64,000 nucleotides of DNA from Eonycteris spelaea (GCA_003508835.1 PUFA01000057.1:10242501-10306500); one strand, 5' to 3'; counted from the stretch's first letter, positions 50,224-61,659 are shown. Numbers and translations: made by a program. Notes: generated from the sequence alone by a model not told the origin.

Positions 50224-50449
50224 CCAATAGAACTGAGATTTTCTGTGAAAGCTGAGCAGTTGGGCATATATCCCCATTAGCATCTTCACCAACCAATCAG
50301 ACTAACTCCATTCTGGCCAATCAGGACAGTGCTTTTTGGACCAATCGAATTGTGAGAATTTGAAGCCCTCATTTGCATGAGAACGGACTAATCAGAAACC
50401 AGGGATGGTGACTTTTCTCTGAGTCATTTCCCCTCTGGTGAAGTATTGG
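50224..50449. promoter_or_regulatory. Cluster of CCAAT boxes at 24-bp spacing with octamer and AP-1 sites
   Basis: CCAAT occurs at 50224, 50293, 50317 and 50341; the last three are exactly 24 bp apart and two read CCAATCAG. A degenerate CTAATCAG is at 50388, and ATTGG (reverse CCAAT) at 50445. An octamer ATTTGCAT lies at 50371-50378 and TGAGTCA (AP-1) at 50420-50426. Such arrays occur in ERV U3 regions and in NF-Y-driven promoters. I see no TATA box or CpG island at a useful distance. Function is inference from motif content. Confidence 0.5.
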
Positions 50450-51290
50450 CTGGATTTCCAGAGTTTATTTGTCCCAAACACAAGAATCTGAACAGTTCGT
50501 GCAAAAAAATGCTCATGCTAGGAGAAACAAATGGAGATTCAAACCAAGGGAGCAGCAGAGTTTACAGGTGGCCGGATGGGATGATGGCTGAGCACAAGCA
50601 GGACCTGCTTGCTCTCTCTTATCTAAGGAGTGGGTTTTGTAGGCATTAAGTGCACATATGATGTGGTGCCACAGTATTGCAGTGTCAGCCACCTATGTGT
50701 CAACATAATCGCCCCCACACCCACACCCTTGTATCCCAAAACCCAGCTCTTATCAAGCCAGGGGCTGGATTACAAGAATCTGGACTGCTGGGATCCACAT
50801 GGCAGCATTTGCACTGCAGAGGTAGAGTCTACACAATAATTTCTTTCTGCCTCTGACCCACCTCTTGCCAGGTAGAGAGAAAGCACCTCTCTTCAACAAA
50901 GTCAGCAACACCATTTACACTCTCAAAACTAGACGATGCCTTCTGTTACAAGTGACAGAAATTAATGGTGTTATCAAGAAGGCATTTCAAGGAGCAAGAA
51001 AGTGGCAACAGCACTGACCTTAGCATTCTTGGGACCAGGGACATGGTCTGGGCATCTTAGGTGTGAATACCTAACCAAGGTATTTGATCAAAAGTTTTCT
51101 TTTTCTGGTAGTGAGAGGGAGAAGAGTCAGGATCCAGAGGAAAGGGCAGAGAAAAAAATAATTTCAACACTAATTTGTTGCAGACTCTGGGGATCTCCTA
51201 TCAGAAACGAATCCACAGCGCTACATTACATGATGCTAATAAACATAGGATTAAAAAAGAAATAAAAATATATTTGTAAGCAATGCCTCC
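50450..51290. other. Unassigned DNA
   Basis: No gene seen between the CCAAT cluster and the next L1. An A-rich stretch just before the L1 (51250-51275) may contain its insertion site. Confidence 0.5.
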
Positions 51291-51293
51291 AGT

Positions 51294-52320
51294 AAGGACC
51301 TAATATCCAAAATATACAAAGAACTCATCCAACTCAATAACAACAAAAATAACAAATGATCCAATCCAAAAATGAGCAGAGGACAGACACTTCTCCCTAG
51401 AGGTCATACAAATGGCCAACAAATACTTGAAAAGATGGCCAACATCACTAGCTATTAGGGAAATGCAAATCAAAACCACAATAAGATAACATCTCGCACC
51501 TTTTACAATAGCTATAATCAACAGGAATAACAAATGTTGAAGAGGATGTGGAGAAAAAGGAACCCTTATACACTGCTGGTGGGACTGCAAATTGGTATAG
51601 CCACTATGGAAAACAGTATGGAGGTCCCTCAAAAAGCTAAGAATTGATCTATCATATGATCTAGCAATCCCTCTACTGGGTATTTACCCCAAAGACTTGA
51701 AAACTCATATCCAAAAAGATATTTGCACATCAATGTTCATAGCAGCACGATTCATGGTGGCCAGGACATGGAAGCAACCGAAGTGTCCCACAATAGATGA
51801 TTGGCTAACGTAGCTGTGGTACATATATACAATGGAATATCACTCAGACATAAGAAGAGATAAAATACTGCCATTTGCGACAACCTGGATGGACCTCGAG
51901 ATAATCATGCTAAGAGAAATAAGCCAGACAGAAAAAGTTGAAAACCACATGATATCACTTATGTGTGGGATATAAACCTAAAAGCAACAAATGAATAGGA
52001 CAAACAAACAGAGACTTATTGGCATGGACAATAGACTAGTGGTTACCAGAGGGGAGGGGGAAGATGGGAGGAAGGAAGTAGGTGAGATAAAAGGGGCCAA
52101 ATATTTGGTGACAGAAAGAAATCTAACTATGGGATGTGAACACACAATGTAAAAAAAAAAATGTATATATATATATATGAAATATATATATATATATATA
52201 TATATGCCTTACTGTTAAAATGTGCAGCTGAAACTTACTGGATTTTGTTAACCAATGTCACCATAAAAAATTAATTAATTAATTTAAAAAATTAAATAAA
52301 ATAATATAAAAAGTTTTGTC
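51294..52320 (+). mobile_element. 5'-truncated L1 of a different subfamily
   Basis: It begins in the ORF2 C-terminal part ('aatatccaaaatatacaaag') and runs through 'caatggaatatcactcagac', 'agaaataagccagacagaaa' and 'tagtggttaccagaggggag' to 'ttaaccaatgtcaccataaa' and an AT-rich tail. About 1 kb remains. It is less diverged from what I remember of its consensus than the other L1s here, so it is probably younger. Its 3'UTR differs from the 'tataattgaaaaataaa' type at 17.5 and 44.4 kb. No clear target-site duplication. Confidence 0.88.
52162..52205. repeat. (TA)n microsatellite in L1 3'UTR
   Basis: TA units with one interruption ('gaaa') follow an A run of 11, within the L1 3'UTR. Confidence 0.95.
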
Positions 52321-53079
52321 ACATGTTGAATGGGAAGAAAAGAGAAACCAACAGTTCATTGTCTTAATGCTTCATAGTTAATGTAAAAATAAAGTAGCAA
52401 TATCAAAATATTTTTATATTTTCATCCAGATATTTGCTGTCTAGATCAGCTACTGAGTACAGCTTGGGTTTAAAATTTTTCTTTTTATCTTTCCTAGGAT
52501 GTGTTTGAAGAGCCCCGGAATCATTTCCTTCGCGTCTTTTTTTATACTCTTATTTTTGTATTCTAGAACTAATTTTAAAACTGGAGTTGAAAGTAGCATT
52601 CATACTCCACTAAGGTGGAGTGTACTGGAGACCCCACCATGTGAAAGCAGGTTGGTGGCAGCCTCGGAATACAGCTGCCACTGTCCTTTCCTTGTCCCGG
52701 AGGAAGCTGGAGATTGCAAATTGTTCTTTAGAAGTTTTACTTGCAACTACTCAGTGCTGCAAATCAAAATTTTATATGGACTGTGCAACCAATAAAATTG
52801 ATTTTAAAAGTTGTTTGTTGAAATTGATATGATTTGCAATTGTCATCTAAGACCCCTAGTTTAACTTTTTAACCATATAATAATTATATCATTTATTCTC
52901 TTTGACTTTATGATAAGTAAATATTATAAATATAAACTAAGAACTACTATACCAGATAGTTCTTAAAGTAATAAAATATTTTCTTTTCAGTTTGTACAGA
53001 TCGAGGTCTGTGCATAACAATTTATTTGAAAATAGGAGCATTTATCTTTTTAAAAATTTTGAGAAATCAGGAACAGTGC
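52321..53079. other. Unassigned DNA
   Basis: A 98-codon frame (52499-52795) is methionine-started but has no domain. No repeat named. Confidence 0.5.
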
Positions 53080-53205
53080 AACCTCCTCATCTTACAGATG
53101 AGAAAAATGATGCCCAAAGAGAAGAATTAGTAAGTCACAGATCAATTTATCAGCAGAGCTAAGACAAATCTTGTAGCTTCTCTCTTCTAGGTCCAATAAA
53201 ATTTC
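53080..53205 (-). mobile_element. MIR SINE fragment
   Basis: 'cctcatcttacagatgagaa', 'atgcccaaagagaagaatta' and 'gtcacagatcaatttatcag' follow the reverse complement of the MIR 5' half. Confidence 0.65.
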
Positions 53206-54600
53206 TCTTTTAATCTACTGCTTCTCTCTCCTCAAGAAGCTCAGAAAAGAGCTGGGATTTCAAATTCATTTCTGAAAGTACACAGAGAAATATTATGATA
53301 TGACTAACAAAACATATATAAAATCTTAAAATAATATAAAATAATTTTTAAAAATTCAAAGCTAATTGAGATACCAGCTCTTCAAATGGCCTACAGACAA
53401 GCTGGTCATGATCTGACTCCTGCCAGCCCAACACTGGGTCTCTACAGCACATGGTGACAGCCTCTCTGCAGGCTCAGAGTAAATAGTTCAACAGTACTCT
53501 TTCATGAAAGGGACCTAGGCTGGGAGGGAGGGGTCAAGGTCCTCACTCTAATTTCATCACTGACTTACCAGCCACTTAAGGCTACACAAACACATTGTGA
53601 TCTGGATTTTTTAAAAACAAAACAAAACAAAACAAACAAATTAAAAAAAAATAGAATAGACTGTGAGGGAAAAGGCTATTTTCTCTCTGAACAGGAAAGA
53701 TAATTATCTGTGAGTGATAGAGGGAAAACAAGGAGAAATTAAAATAGCAATGGTGGCTAATAAAGCTGTGTGTAACAATTCTTTTGTATCCTTGTATAAA
53801 TCTAGTCCCTACTGGCTACTGGTGGCTGCCTACTTCACCCAGCATGTGACACACGGCAGAGGTCATGACCGTAGCCCAGATAAAGTCAATTCAACTGACC
53901 TGTGGGCTGTTCTGTGACTGAGGGACCTGTGGACCTCCAGCTCTGTGAGTAAAAGGAGGCTAAAAACACCTAAGGAGTAAAAGATGCCTTTTGGATCAGT
54001 AATTCCATCTTTCTGAATTTGTACAACCATCAGACAAAAAAAAAAAGCAGAACAGAAACTGCTGCCTGTTTTGCAAGTCAGAGAAGTTATAAAACTTTCC
54101 TAAGGTCTTATAGATAGTTGACAACAAAACAAGCCCCAGCTCTCCCATGGCCTGTCAGTTTTCTGTGTATCACACCTATGATTTCAGAGGAGGAAGCTCT
54201 AATTGGCAAAGAGATCTTGGCTTATCAACTTAATTTATATGCAGGAAACTTGGGAAACTTAACAAACAAGCAAAGAATCAAACAATCAACAGAATAACTC
54301 CCAGAGAAGCAGGGTTTTCTCCATTTCTCACTGACCTCTCTGTAACTACCCAAGTGGACTCTGGGTACCACTGGCAACCTGCCTTGTTGGGTTTTGCTCT
54401 ACTCTTGTTTACCCATTTTATCAAGATGGGGCAGTGTGTCAGTGCCTTGCAGAGCATTAATAAAGATAAGAGAAGCCATAGCTACCAAACAGAGTTTTCA
54501 AAAACCCTCCCCTGGTTTCCCTGGCTGCAGGGTTTCATGCATAGACACACAGGGCCACTGATGCAGGAACTATTATTGCCATCTGATTATTGCCATTGTG
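53206..54600. other. Unassigned DNA with a faint MIR
   Basis: About 54060-54170 ('agagaagttataaaactttc', 'taaggtcttatagatagttg') is a weak minus MIR. An (AAAAC)n patch lies at about 53618-53640. No gene seen. Confidence 0.45.
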
Positions 54601-54611
54601 ATGCCTATTCA

Positions 54612-54775
54612 ACTGTCCCTTTGTAAGTTCCTAGAGGGCAGGGACCGTGTCTTAGGCTGCTTTTCATGAATTTATGCCTCCTGCTTCCATTCACTCATTC
54701 TACACACATTTATTGAGTGCAGCCCTCACAAGGTCTGCCACAGTACTGGGGACACAGAAATTATATCACATCCTG
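54612..54775 (+). mobile_element. L2-like 3' end followed by ancient repeat text
   Basis: 'cctagagggcagggaccgtg' with 'tcttaggctgctt' is the typical L2 3'-end wording. 'acacacatttattgagtgca' follows, then 'ccacagtactggggacacag'. Both are very old. Confidence 0.55.
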
Positions 54776-55013
54776 TGTGTCCTTAGCAGCACAGCCTTGC
54801 TCTGTCTGTCAGCCATCATCCACCCTTCCAAGACTGGAGTCCCAAATTGGGCTCAGGTTGTACTGTATATAGCAACCATAAGGCCATGAGGCTACAGATG
54901 GCATCTTCCACCAACGTCTTTATTCCATCCAAACTTCTACTGTGCCCTTATTTCTTTTATAATAAAACAACAATTTAATAGTCTACTTTTTAAACTTAAA
55001 ATTCTACTTTTCT

Positions 55014-55170
55014 CATTCTCGGCTGCCTATTGGAATCATCTGGGGACCATCAAGATGCTGACACTGGGTGCCCCGCACAGTGAATCTGATTTCATTGGCC
55101 TGGCCACTGTGAATTTTTAAAACTCCCCAGATGAGTCTAACCTGAGGTCAAGATGAGAACCACCATTCAA
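55014..55170 (-). mobile_element. MER5-like hAT MITE, truncated
   Basis: 'ttggaatcatctggggacc', 'gtgaatctgatttcattggc' and 'caagatgagaaccaccattc' follow a MER5-type body and one terminus. The other terminus is lost. Subfamily and orientation are uncertain. Confidence 0.55.
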
Positions 55171-55764
55171 ACCTAAAGCAGAGGAAACAATTACAGGCTT
55201 ATGAGCAGGGATATTTCCCAGATATATTTCTTTGTATACCTGCACATCTATTTTAGACCCCAAGATCCCTGTCTTGACCCTACATTTCCCACTTGCCTCC
55301 CCGTACCCAAGATCTTGCTGTGTTCCATGGCTTCCTGCCTGCTCTTGCATCAGGATGTGCCCCTTGGCCTGGGGACTCAGAACATACTCCTGTGCTCTCG
55401 GGTCTAGTTAAGGCTTCAGACTCTGGCCCACTATGGGATCATCTACCTGCCAATGTGCTCTTTCTCCTGACTTTTCAAAGACTAGCTGTTTCTACTCTCT
55501 GGACTCCAGGACCTCACTCCACCGTCTGGAGTTAAGAACTCTTTTCTATTCCCCTTACTGCCACTCCTCCTCCTTGTAGCAATGACGTCCTGTAGGAAGT
55601 AGGACTCTATTGGGTATCAGAACTTGCAGCCATATGTTGGCTTTCAGGAGATGCCAGGAGGGCCTGTGGAGGGCCCCACACAGGTCATTCCTGACAAACA
55701 GCAGAGTGCATACCCTTGTCCTTGACATTCATTCCAAAAGTCCTATGAACAAAAACCACTCCCG
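55171..55764. other. Unassigned DNA
   Basis: Slightly C/T-rich; frames are at most 80 codons. No feature I can support. Confidence 0.5.
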
Positions 55765-55767
55765 GAA

Positions 55768-56045
55768 TGTGCAAATCAAAACCACAATGAGATACCATTT
55801 CACACCCACTGGAAGGGCTATATATATATTTTTAAAGGAATATAAATGTTGAGGAGGATGTGAAGAAACCAGAACTTGTACAAGGCTTGAGGAAAAGTAA
55901 AATGTGGTAGCTGCTATGGAGGGTACTTTGGCAGTTCCTCAAAAAAATTAACATAGAATTACTAATGACACAGCAATTCTACTTCAAGATATATACTAAA
56001 AAGGATCGAAAACAGGGACTCAAACAAATACATGTACACACTTGT
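55768..56045 (+). mobile_element. Old L1 fragment (ORF2 C-terminal part)
   Basis: 'caaatcaaaaccacaatgag', 'ataccatttcacacccactg' and 'aatgttgaggaggatgtgaa' then 'cagcaattctacttcaagat' trace the L1 ORF2 C-terminal region. An AT-rich, palindromic stretch (56070-56180) follows. Confidence 0.8.
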
Positions 56046-56200
56046 CCAGATGTCAAATGAATTAATATGTTCATGAATAAATTATACATATAATTATGTA
56101 TATATAATTTTATTACTGATAATATATATTATATAAATATATATTATTGGTTAATGAGCAATATATATAATAAAATATATTAATACAACATGCATTTACT

Positions 56201-57278
56201 ATTAGGTTAAGTTACAAAATGTGTGATGAATACTGAAATTGAAATTGAAAGATGAGATTAAATATAGGAAGAAATTCCTTTTCCCTTGAGCCCCCAACCA
56301 ATCTTGCAGAACACTCCCACAGTTGTTTCCCTTTGCTAAAAAACTCTGAGTTAAAATCTGAAGAGCTTCCCCCACCTCCACCTCTGCTTTCCTTCCTGGC
56401 TTCAATGAAACTTTAGATTTAAGGACAAAATTTGTTGTCCTGCTGTCTTTGAGATGACTGTTTTGTTTTCCAAATTTCTTCTGGAAAGACAACATAAGTA
56501 TTTTAATTCTTCCAACTAGGTCTATCTGTTCTAAAGACCTGTGCTTAGGACGTGCCCATGAGAACAATGAAATAAAGATGGACCATCTAAATGAGGCTGT
56601 GGTGCTAGGATATAGAAGTAGACATATATATTCCAATATCTCTAAACACAAATCTGTTTCTAACTTTATACCCTATGTGTTTTGAAGTCCCTTATGCATC
56701 TAACCTCTTAACAAATCTAATCCCTTTGATAGATAAGAATATCTTGTCTTGAGACCTCAAGTGAGGGCCAGAGATAACACAACTGGGTGGTGCCTGGTGT
56801 CCAGGCCTTAGTCTCCAGTCCGCTGGTGTAAGGGCCTGAAGGGTGAGTTTCAAGGACTGCTTCAACTGCGAAGGTGAGTCTCTCTGTTGCCATTGTGAAG
56901 GTATGCCTAAGATAGTCATAATTAAGTGGATATGGTGACATCTGGAAAAAGAAAATGAGAACATTTTACTTCTGAGTAGGGCAAAGCAGAGCAGGAGAAA
57001 TACATTCTGAAAAGAGATGATGATTTTGCTTTTTTTTTTTTTACAAAATGAAAACCACGTTTGGTTATCTTCTCACTCCTATAAAGTCAAGTGGTCAGTT
57101 TTACAAGGAAATATATATGCTGAACCATATGAAAATGTCAAATATCTGACTGTTTTAGACCTACGAAAACAGTAAGTTCAAGTGGTTCAGGCTAACACTT
57201 ATGTAACATAATCAGTAAACTCCTGAAAGTGTGCTATTTAAGCAGAACTACTTTTTCTGAGCAATAAAAAATATGTAT

Positions 57279-57281
<3 letters not shown>
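56201..57281. other. Unassigned DNA
   Basis: A 149-codon minus frame (56202-56651) spans part of this. Its translation has no domain I know and no sign of splicing or an upstream promoter, so I treat it as chance. Confidence 0.5.

Positions 57282-57322
<41 letters not shown>
57282..57322. repeat. (AG)n microsatellite
   Basis: About 20 pure AG units. Confidence 0.96.
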
Positions 57323-57325
<3 letters not shown>

Positions 57326-57479
57326 TTTTCTAATTTAAGAACAATTAACAAGAATAGAAAATCAAATCAAAAGCAGTGAAATTTGAATGAATACTGAAAT
57401 TCCTCTTAGCAGAAGAAAAATCAGAGAAAAATTAAATAACCAAGTAAGGCTTTTACACACATGGTAGTATGTAAAGTAA

Positions 57480-58550
57480 TAGATGGACAGAGACAAGATC
57501 CATATCCCCCTTTCAAAACTGGTCTCCTGCAGCAGCCACTCCTTAAAGAACAAACCATAATCAAGAGACTTGTCAAATTAATACAATACAATGAGGAGAT
57601 TTCACTGGCTGGTGAGCAGACAGCAGACATGCTGGATGAGGCCAGGGTTCAGACAAAGGCTCCTGTTCAGTGGGAACAGGTACAAGACAGATGGTTTGTT
57701 AAACATTGCCAGCATACTTGAACAGTGCCATTGGGCGGTCAGAGCCTGGGTAATGGTCAACAAGGACATTGTGTAGCTGTGCGTTGGCTAATTTCAACCC
57801 AGCTAAAGCTATTGCTTATCTTTGTTGGTTTTGCAAAGATTAAGGCTGTTCCTCTGCTTTGAATGCACCTCTGCAAAGCATTCCTGAAGTTTTGTCTGAA
57901 TTCCTGCTGCTGAGAGGGGCCCATAGGACTTGGTACATGCAAAGACTTGTTTTGCTCATAGTTGGAGTTACTTCTCCTCAAAAGATCTGGACCACTCTGT
58001 ACTCTTATTTCTAGGGGACACTCTTAGATGGGTGGTGTGGCCTTCTCGGTGAAATCTCTCCTATGAGCTTCAAAGTGCATCTGCTGTTGATTTATTTTTC
58101 CTATTACAACTGATTCATTTGCTACTTTTGTGGAAAAGGGTTAATGCCATCGTAAATTCCATCCAGTGAATCATGGGGAGGTGGTGGTGCAAATTAAACG
58201 TGTTTGCTTTTGAAAGGGGCCCTTGGCTTCTTATCTTTATGTACAGAAGCAAATCGAGCTCAACCTGGCCATGCACCCAATGGAAAGGCACCTGGCAGTC
58301 AGCTGGTGAAGTGGAGGCTCCAACCTACTGCCCCTCTTTGCTGTTCACAAACAAAGGGAGCCTGTGTCAGATGCAGAGGGGATATGCCCTGTGGTTGTGC
58401 CTACAGACCCAGCATAAAGGAGGGTATGACCATTATCTGGATACGTTAGGAAAAAGAGATGTCTTGATCAATTGGGTATTTCTGACAGTTCAGATGTCTT
58501 TATCCTCTTTTATAGGTGGTGCATGGCACACCCCAGCCCTTTGAACAACT
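57480..58550. other. Repeat-free block, possible conserved noncoding DNA
   Basis: About 1 kb with no transposon text, bounded by AG and CT microsatellites. It keeps motif-like words such as 'tatctttgtt' (SOX-like, 57817-57826) and 'gtgcaaattaaac' (POU-like, about 58187). Frames up to 123 codons have no domain. Conservation is a guess. Confidence 0.35.
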
Positions 58551-58687
58551 GTTGTATTCAGTTTAAACATTCTCTTCTGCCTAAATTAGATGATTTCCAA
58601 CTATAAAATTAAGATACTGTGCCCAGCAGATAAGTCCTAAAATTAGCCTTGTATCTTCAGAAGCAAAGAAGAAACCAAGAAAGTTTA

Positions 58688-58689
<2 letters not shown>

Positions 58690-58750
<61 letters not shown>
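58690..58750. repeat. (CT)n microsatellite, about 30 units
   Basis: A pure CT run of about 61 bp. It is a polypyrimidine tract and so could adopt H-DNA. Confidence 0.97.
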
Positions 58751-58754
<4 letters not shown>

Positions 58755-59995
58755 CCCCCTTTCTCTCCCCCTCACACAAACACACACACACATCTAGACC
58801 TCAGTGTCTCTGCTCAGAATCAGGTGTTGTCATGGAGGATCATTCAGTAGCAGCTAAGCACTACTGATTTAGTGAACAACTAAACACTGAGAATGTATCC
58901 TGGAGAAATAAAAGCCATGTCATCTCAAAAGGGCTTTCTATTTAGAAACTGCAGAATGAAAGAAACCAATGGGAAGTGATATGCTAAATTTTATTATCAT
59001 ATTTTTGGAATTCAAGAAAGGACAGAAGCATGGGATGGGAAAGTCATGCCAAACTTTTTTATAACATTAAAAAAAAGTTATAACATTTTATAACTTTACA
59101 CATCTCCTCAAGTGCAAAGAATTGAAATAATAATACTCAGGCCATGGCACATCACATTCACACAGGCCCCTCTCTTGATTTACTTTATTGTTTGCCCTTG
59201 ATCTTTCATCTGTGTTCTGGTTCCCAAACTACTCACTACATAGGCACCTACCTGAACGTGTTTCATATGCAGTGTGGGACATGTGCAAATCCTTGAAGGA
59301 TGTGGTGCATCTGTGCTGACAATCATGTTTTGGGGAGTGGAAGTGCTTTCTTTGACTCATGTCAACTTCTTTTCTTTGATTCCTCTAGTAAAGGATTGCT
59401 TTGTGTGTGTGTGTGACATTGTCTCCTTAATCTAATTTTAAAGTTTATGGGTGTATAGAATTTCATGCCCACCTTTGTCATCTCACTTTTCAAAAAATTC
59501 AATTTTAGTTGGGAGTTAGGTTGTTTCATGGATTGCTCATTTTATTTCTTTTACATCTTTCCTTCTTGTTACTTTTATTTTATTTTATTTTTCTTTTCTC
59601 TTTTTTTTATAATATTTTTAATTTTGCCCTCAGGTCTTTGGTTTTCAATATTAGTGTATCCAAAATTATGCAAAAGTTTAAGTGCTACTTCAGCTATGGG
59701 CCACAAAAGTTGACATTTGACACTTTTGTTCTTGTTCATTTCTAAATATTTTGTAATATACTTAAAATTTCCTCTTAATTCCAGTGACTATGTAATGTAT
59801 GTTATATATAATTTTGTTATGGACCAAGGAGATGTTTAAAACTTTCTCACTGTTCTTATTTCATTATGATCACAAAGTATAATCTGTATATATATGGATT
59901 ATTTGGTATTTATTGAAGCTTCTTTTGTTCTATGAGAATTTAAAATGAATACTCTGTGGGTATATGTTCGAGATATATATGTCTATTAGATCAGT
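58751..59995. other. Unassigned AT-rich DNA
   Basis: A T-rich stretch at 59540-59620 makes a hydrophobic Phe/Leu frame with no meaning as protein. No gene seen. Confidence 0.5.
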
Positions 59996-60280
59996 GCTGT
60001 CCAATAGAAATATAAAGGAAGCCACATATATAATTTTATATATTTTCTAGCAATCATATTAAAGTAAAAATACACAGATGAAATTAATTATATATTTTAT
60101 TTAAGCCAGTATATCCAAAATAGCATAATTTCTACACATAATCAATATGAAACTATTAAAGAGATATTTTACTTTTTTTTCCTAAAAATGTTAAGTAATA
60201 GAAATCTAGGGTGAATTTTACATTTAGTGTGCATCTCAATATATATACTAAATTCACATCAGATACACTCAAGCTATATT
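59996..60280 (-). mobile_element. MER-class nonautonomous DNA transposon, left arm of an inverted pair
   Basis: On minus it ends 'tatttctattggacagcact' and contains 'ttaaataaaatatataatta' and 'gatatactgg', the text of a common mammalian hAT-like MER element. The family name is not certain. Confidence 0.55.
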
Positions 60281-60367
60281 TAGATTTCATCTTACAATTG
60301 AAATAGTAGATTTACATACCCAATTTGTTCCAAAGACACTTAAAAGTTTCCCAATACTTGAATCAGG

Positions 60368-60435
60368 TACAGTAGCCCCCATTATTCACAGTTTCACTTT
60401 TTGCAGTTTCAGTTCCCACAGTCAGTCACAGTCCA
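60368..60435 (+). mobile_element. Tigger-like DNA transposon terminal fragment
   Basis: 'gtacagtagcccccattatt', 'cacagtttcactttttgcag' and 'tttcagttcccacagtcagt' match the start of a Tigger-type element known from mammalian genomes. Only the first ~70 bp remain. Confidence 0.55.
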
Positions 60436-60439
60436 AAAT

Positions 60440-60665
60440 TATTTAATACTATTAAGCACTTGAAAGGTTGTGGCTATTAATCACTTTGAAGATTGCTGGT
60501 TCAAACTGAGAAGTTGCTATGAGTATAAAATACACATTAGATTTTGATGATTTTATATGCAAGAAAGTAAAAATCTTATTAATATTTTTATTTTGGTTAC
60601 ATGCTAATATGTTCAAATATATTAAATAAAATAGTAAAATTAATTTTGTCTATTTCTTTTTTTAA
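60440..60665 (+). mobile_element. MER-class DNA transposon, right arm of an inverted pair
   Basis: 'ttaagcacttgaaaggttgt', 'gtataaaatacacattagat' and 'aaatatattaaataaaatag' are the same family as 59996-60280 but on plus. The two copies are diverged and so are old. Confidence 0.55.
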
Positions 60666-61152
60666 GATTAATTATATTTTAGAGTTTGACTCTAAATTTC
60701 TCTATATTTATCACTCTATATTTATCAAATTCACTCTATATTTATCAAATATTATTTTTAATATCATTAACAAATATTATTTGTTCAATTAAAAGAAAAT
60801 AACGTCAAACTTTTTAGTGCAAACTGTACTTGGAACGCCTGATTTGTTAGTCTGGTGATAATTTTTGTGGCTGCAAAATGATTTCTGCTATCAAAGGTGC
60901 AACTTGTTGACTTTCCCCATGGAGACTGACTGCACTCAAAACCCAACATTTCAAAACTGTTTAACATAAACAAAAATACTAGAAATAAAAAAGCCATAGT
61001 GAAAAATGTTCTTGGTTCTTTTTACTTTCATGAGAAAAGACGACAGTGGTCATGGGGTCATGACTCAGGCAGACTCTGACGCAGCGTGGGTCCCCTCTGT
61101 CCTGGCAGCACAGCGACAGAGGCCACAGCACGGCACACTCCGTGGGCGGCAT
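60666..61152 (-). other. Region 3' of the UBL3 pseudogene; may hold its 3'UTR
   Basis: The part next to the pseudogene (61030-61152) is richer in GC and CpG than its surroundings, which fits 3'UTR text of a retrocopy. I cannot recall the UBL3 3'UTR well enough to confirm it. An A-rich patch on minus ('aaagtaaaaagaaccaag', about 61010-61030) could be a decayed poly(A) tail. A local triplication of 'ctctatatttatca' lies at 60700-60745. Confidence 0.35.
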
Positions 61153-61505
61153 TCACAGAATTACACAGCAGTTACTCTCCCGCGTCTTCTCCCGATTCCT
61201 CTGACCTTGAGAGTTTGGCTCTGGCAGCATCTCCTGGCCACCAAATGCATCACTGTTGTTTTACCAAAAGGAAGTTTTAATGCTCCTATTGTGACATTTC
61301 CATGTAGAAACAGTCCTTGATAAATAAGGCATGGAACGTTTGGACTGCTGACCTGCTCTTCTTCCCAGTCCATTGGCCAGTTGTCATACACCTGCTTCGC
61401 AATGTCTGAGGCAGAATCATTAGGAGAAAACAGGAACTCTTTTGTCTTTCCACTTACCAAGGTGAGGCACAAATATATCATATCTGCCGGGACATTACTG
61501 GCCAG
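61153..61505 (-). pseudogene. UBL3P: Processed pseudogene of UBL3 (ubiquitin-like 3)
   Basis: UBL3 is a small, prenylated, membrane-anchored ubiquitin-like protein of 117 residues. The minus strand matches it along its whole length without introns, whereas the parent gene has several. The translation shows 'SNVPADMI', 'LVSGKTKEFLFSPNDSASDI', 'VYDNWPMDWEEEQVSSPN' and 'GALKLPFGKTTVMHLVAR'. The start is CTG instead of ATG (61503-61505). A 1-base deletion near 61233 throws the frame after 'VAR'. In the next frame it continues 'LPEPNSQGQRNREKT' to the prenylation end CCVIL and a stop (61153-61155). Counting stop, the length is 353 bp against 354 in the parent. Two Arg-to-Cys changes look like CpG decay. 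A CA microsatellite abuts its 5' end. Confidence 0.95.
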
Positions 61506-61510
61506 ATGTT

Positions 61511-61518
61511 CACACACA

Positions 61519-61555
<37 letters not shown>
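61511..61555. repeat. (AC)n microsatellite next to UBL3 pseudogene
   Basis: CA units with one slip begin about five bases beyond the pseudogene start. They add the meaningless Cys/Val run to the N terminus of the open frame that crosses the pseudogene. Confidence 0.95.
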
Positions 61556-61557
<2 letters not shown>

Positions 61558-61659
61558 GAAATGACAAAGGACATGTCATTTGCAAAGGCTTCTTAGAAAC
61601 CTAAGGTGATACTCAAGTTATTTCCAAAAAAAAAATGTACCCATTCAATGACTTATTCA

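Noticed and set aside
56202..56651. 149-codon minus-strand open frame
   Set aside because: The translation has no recognisable domain and no promoter, splice or codon-bias support was seen.
61506..61574. N-terminal extension of the UBL3-like open frame
   Set aside because: It is the translation of the (GT)n microsatellite and starts at an ATG that is not homologous to UBL3.
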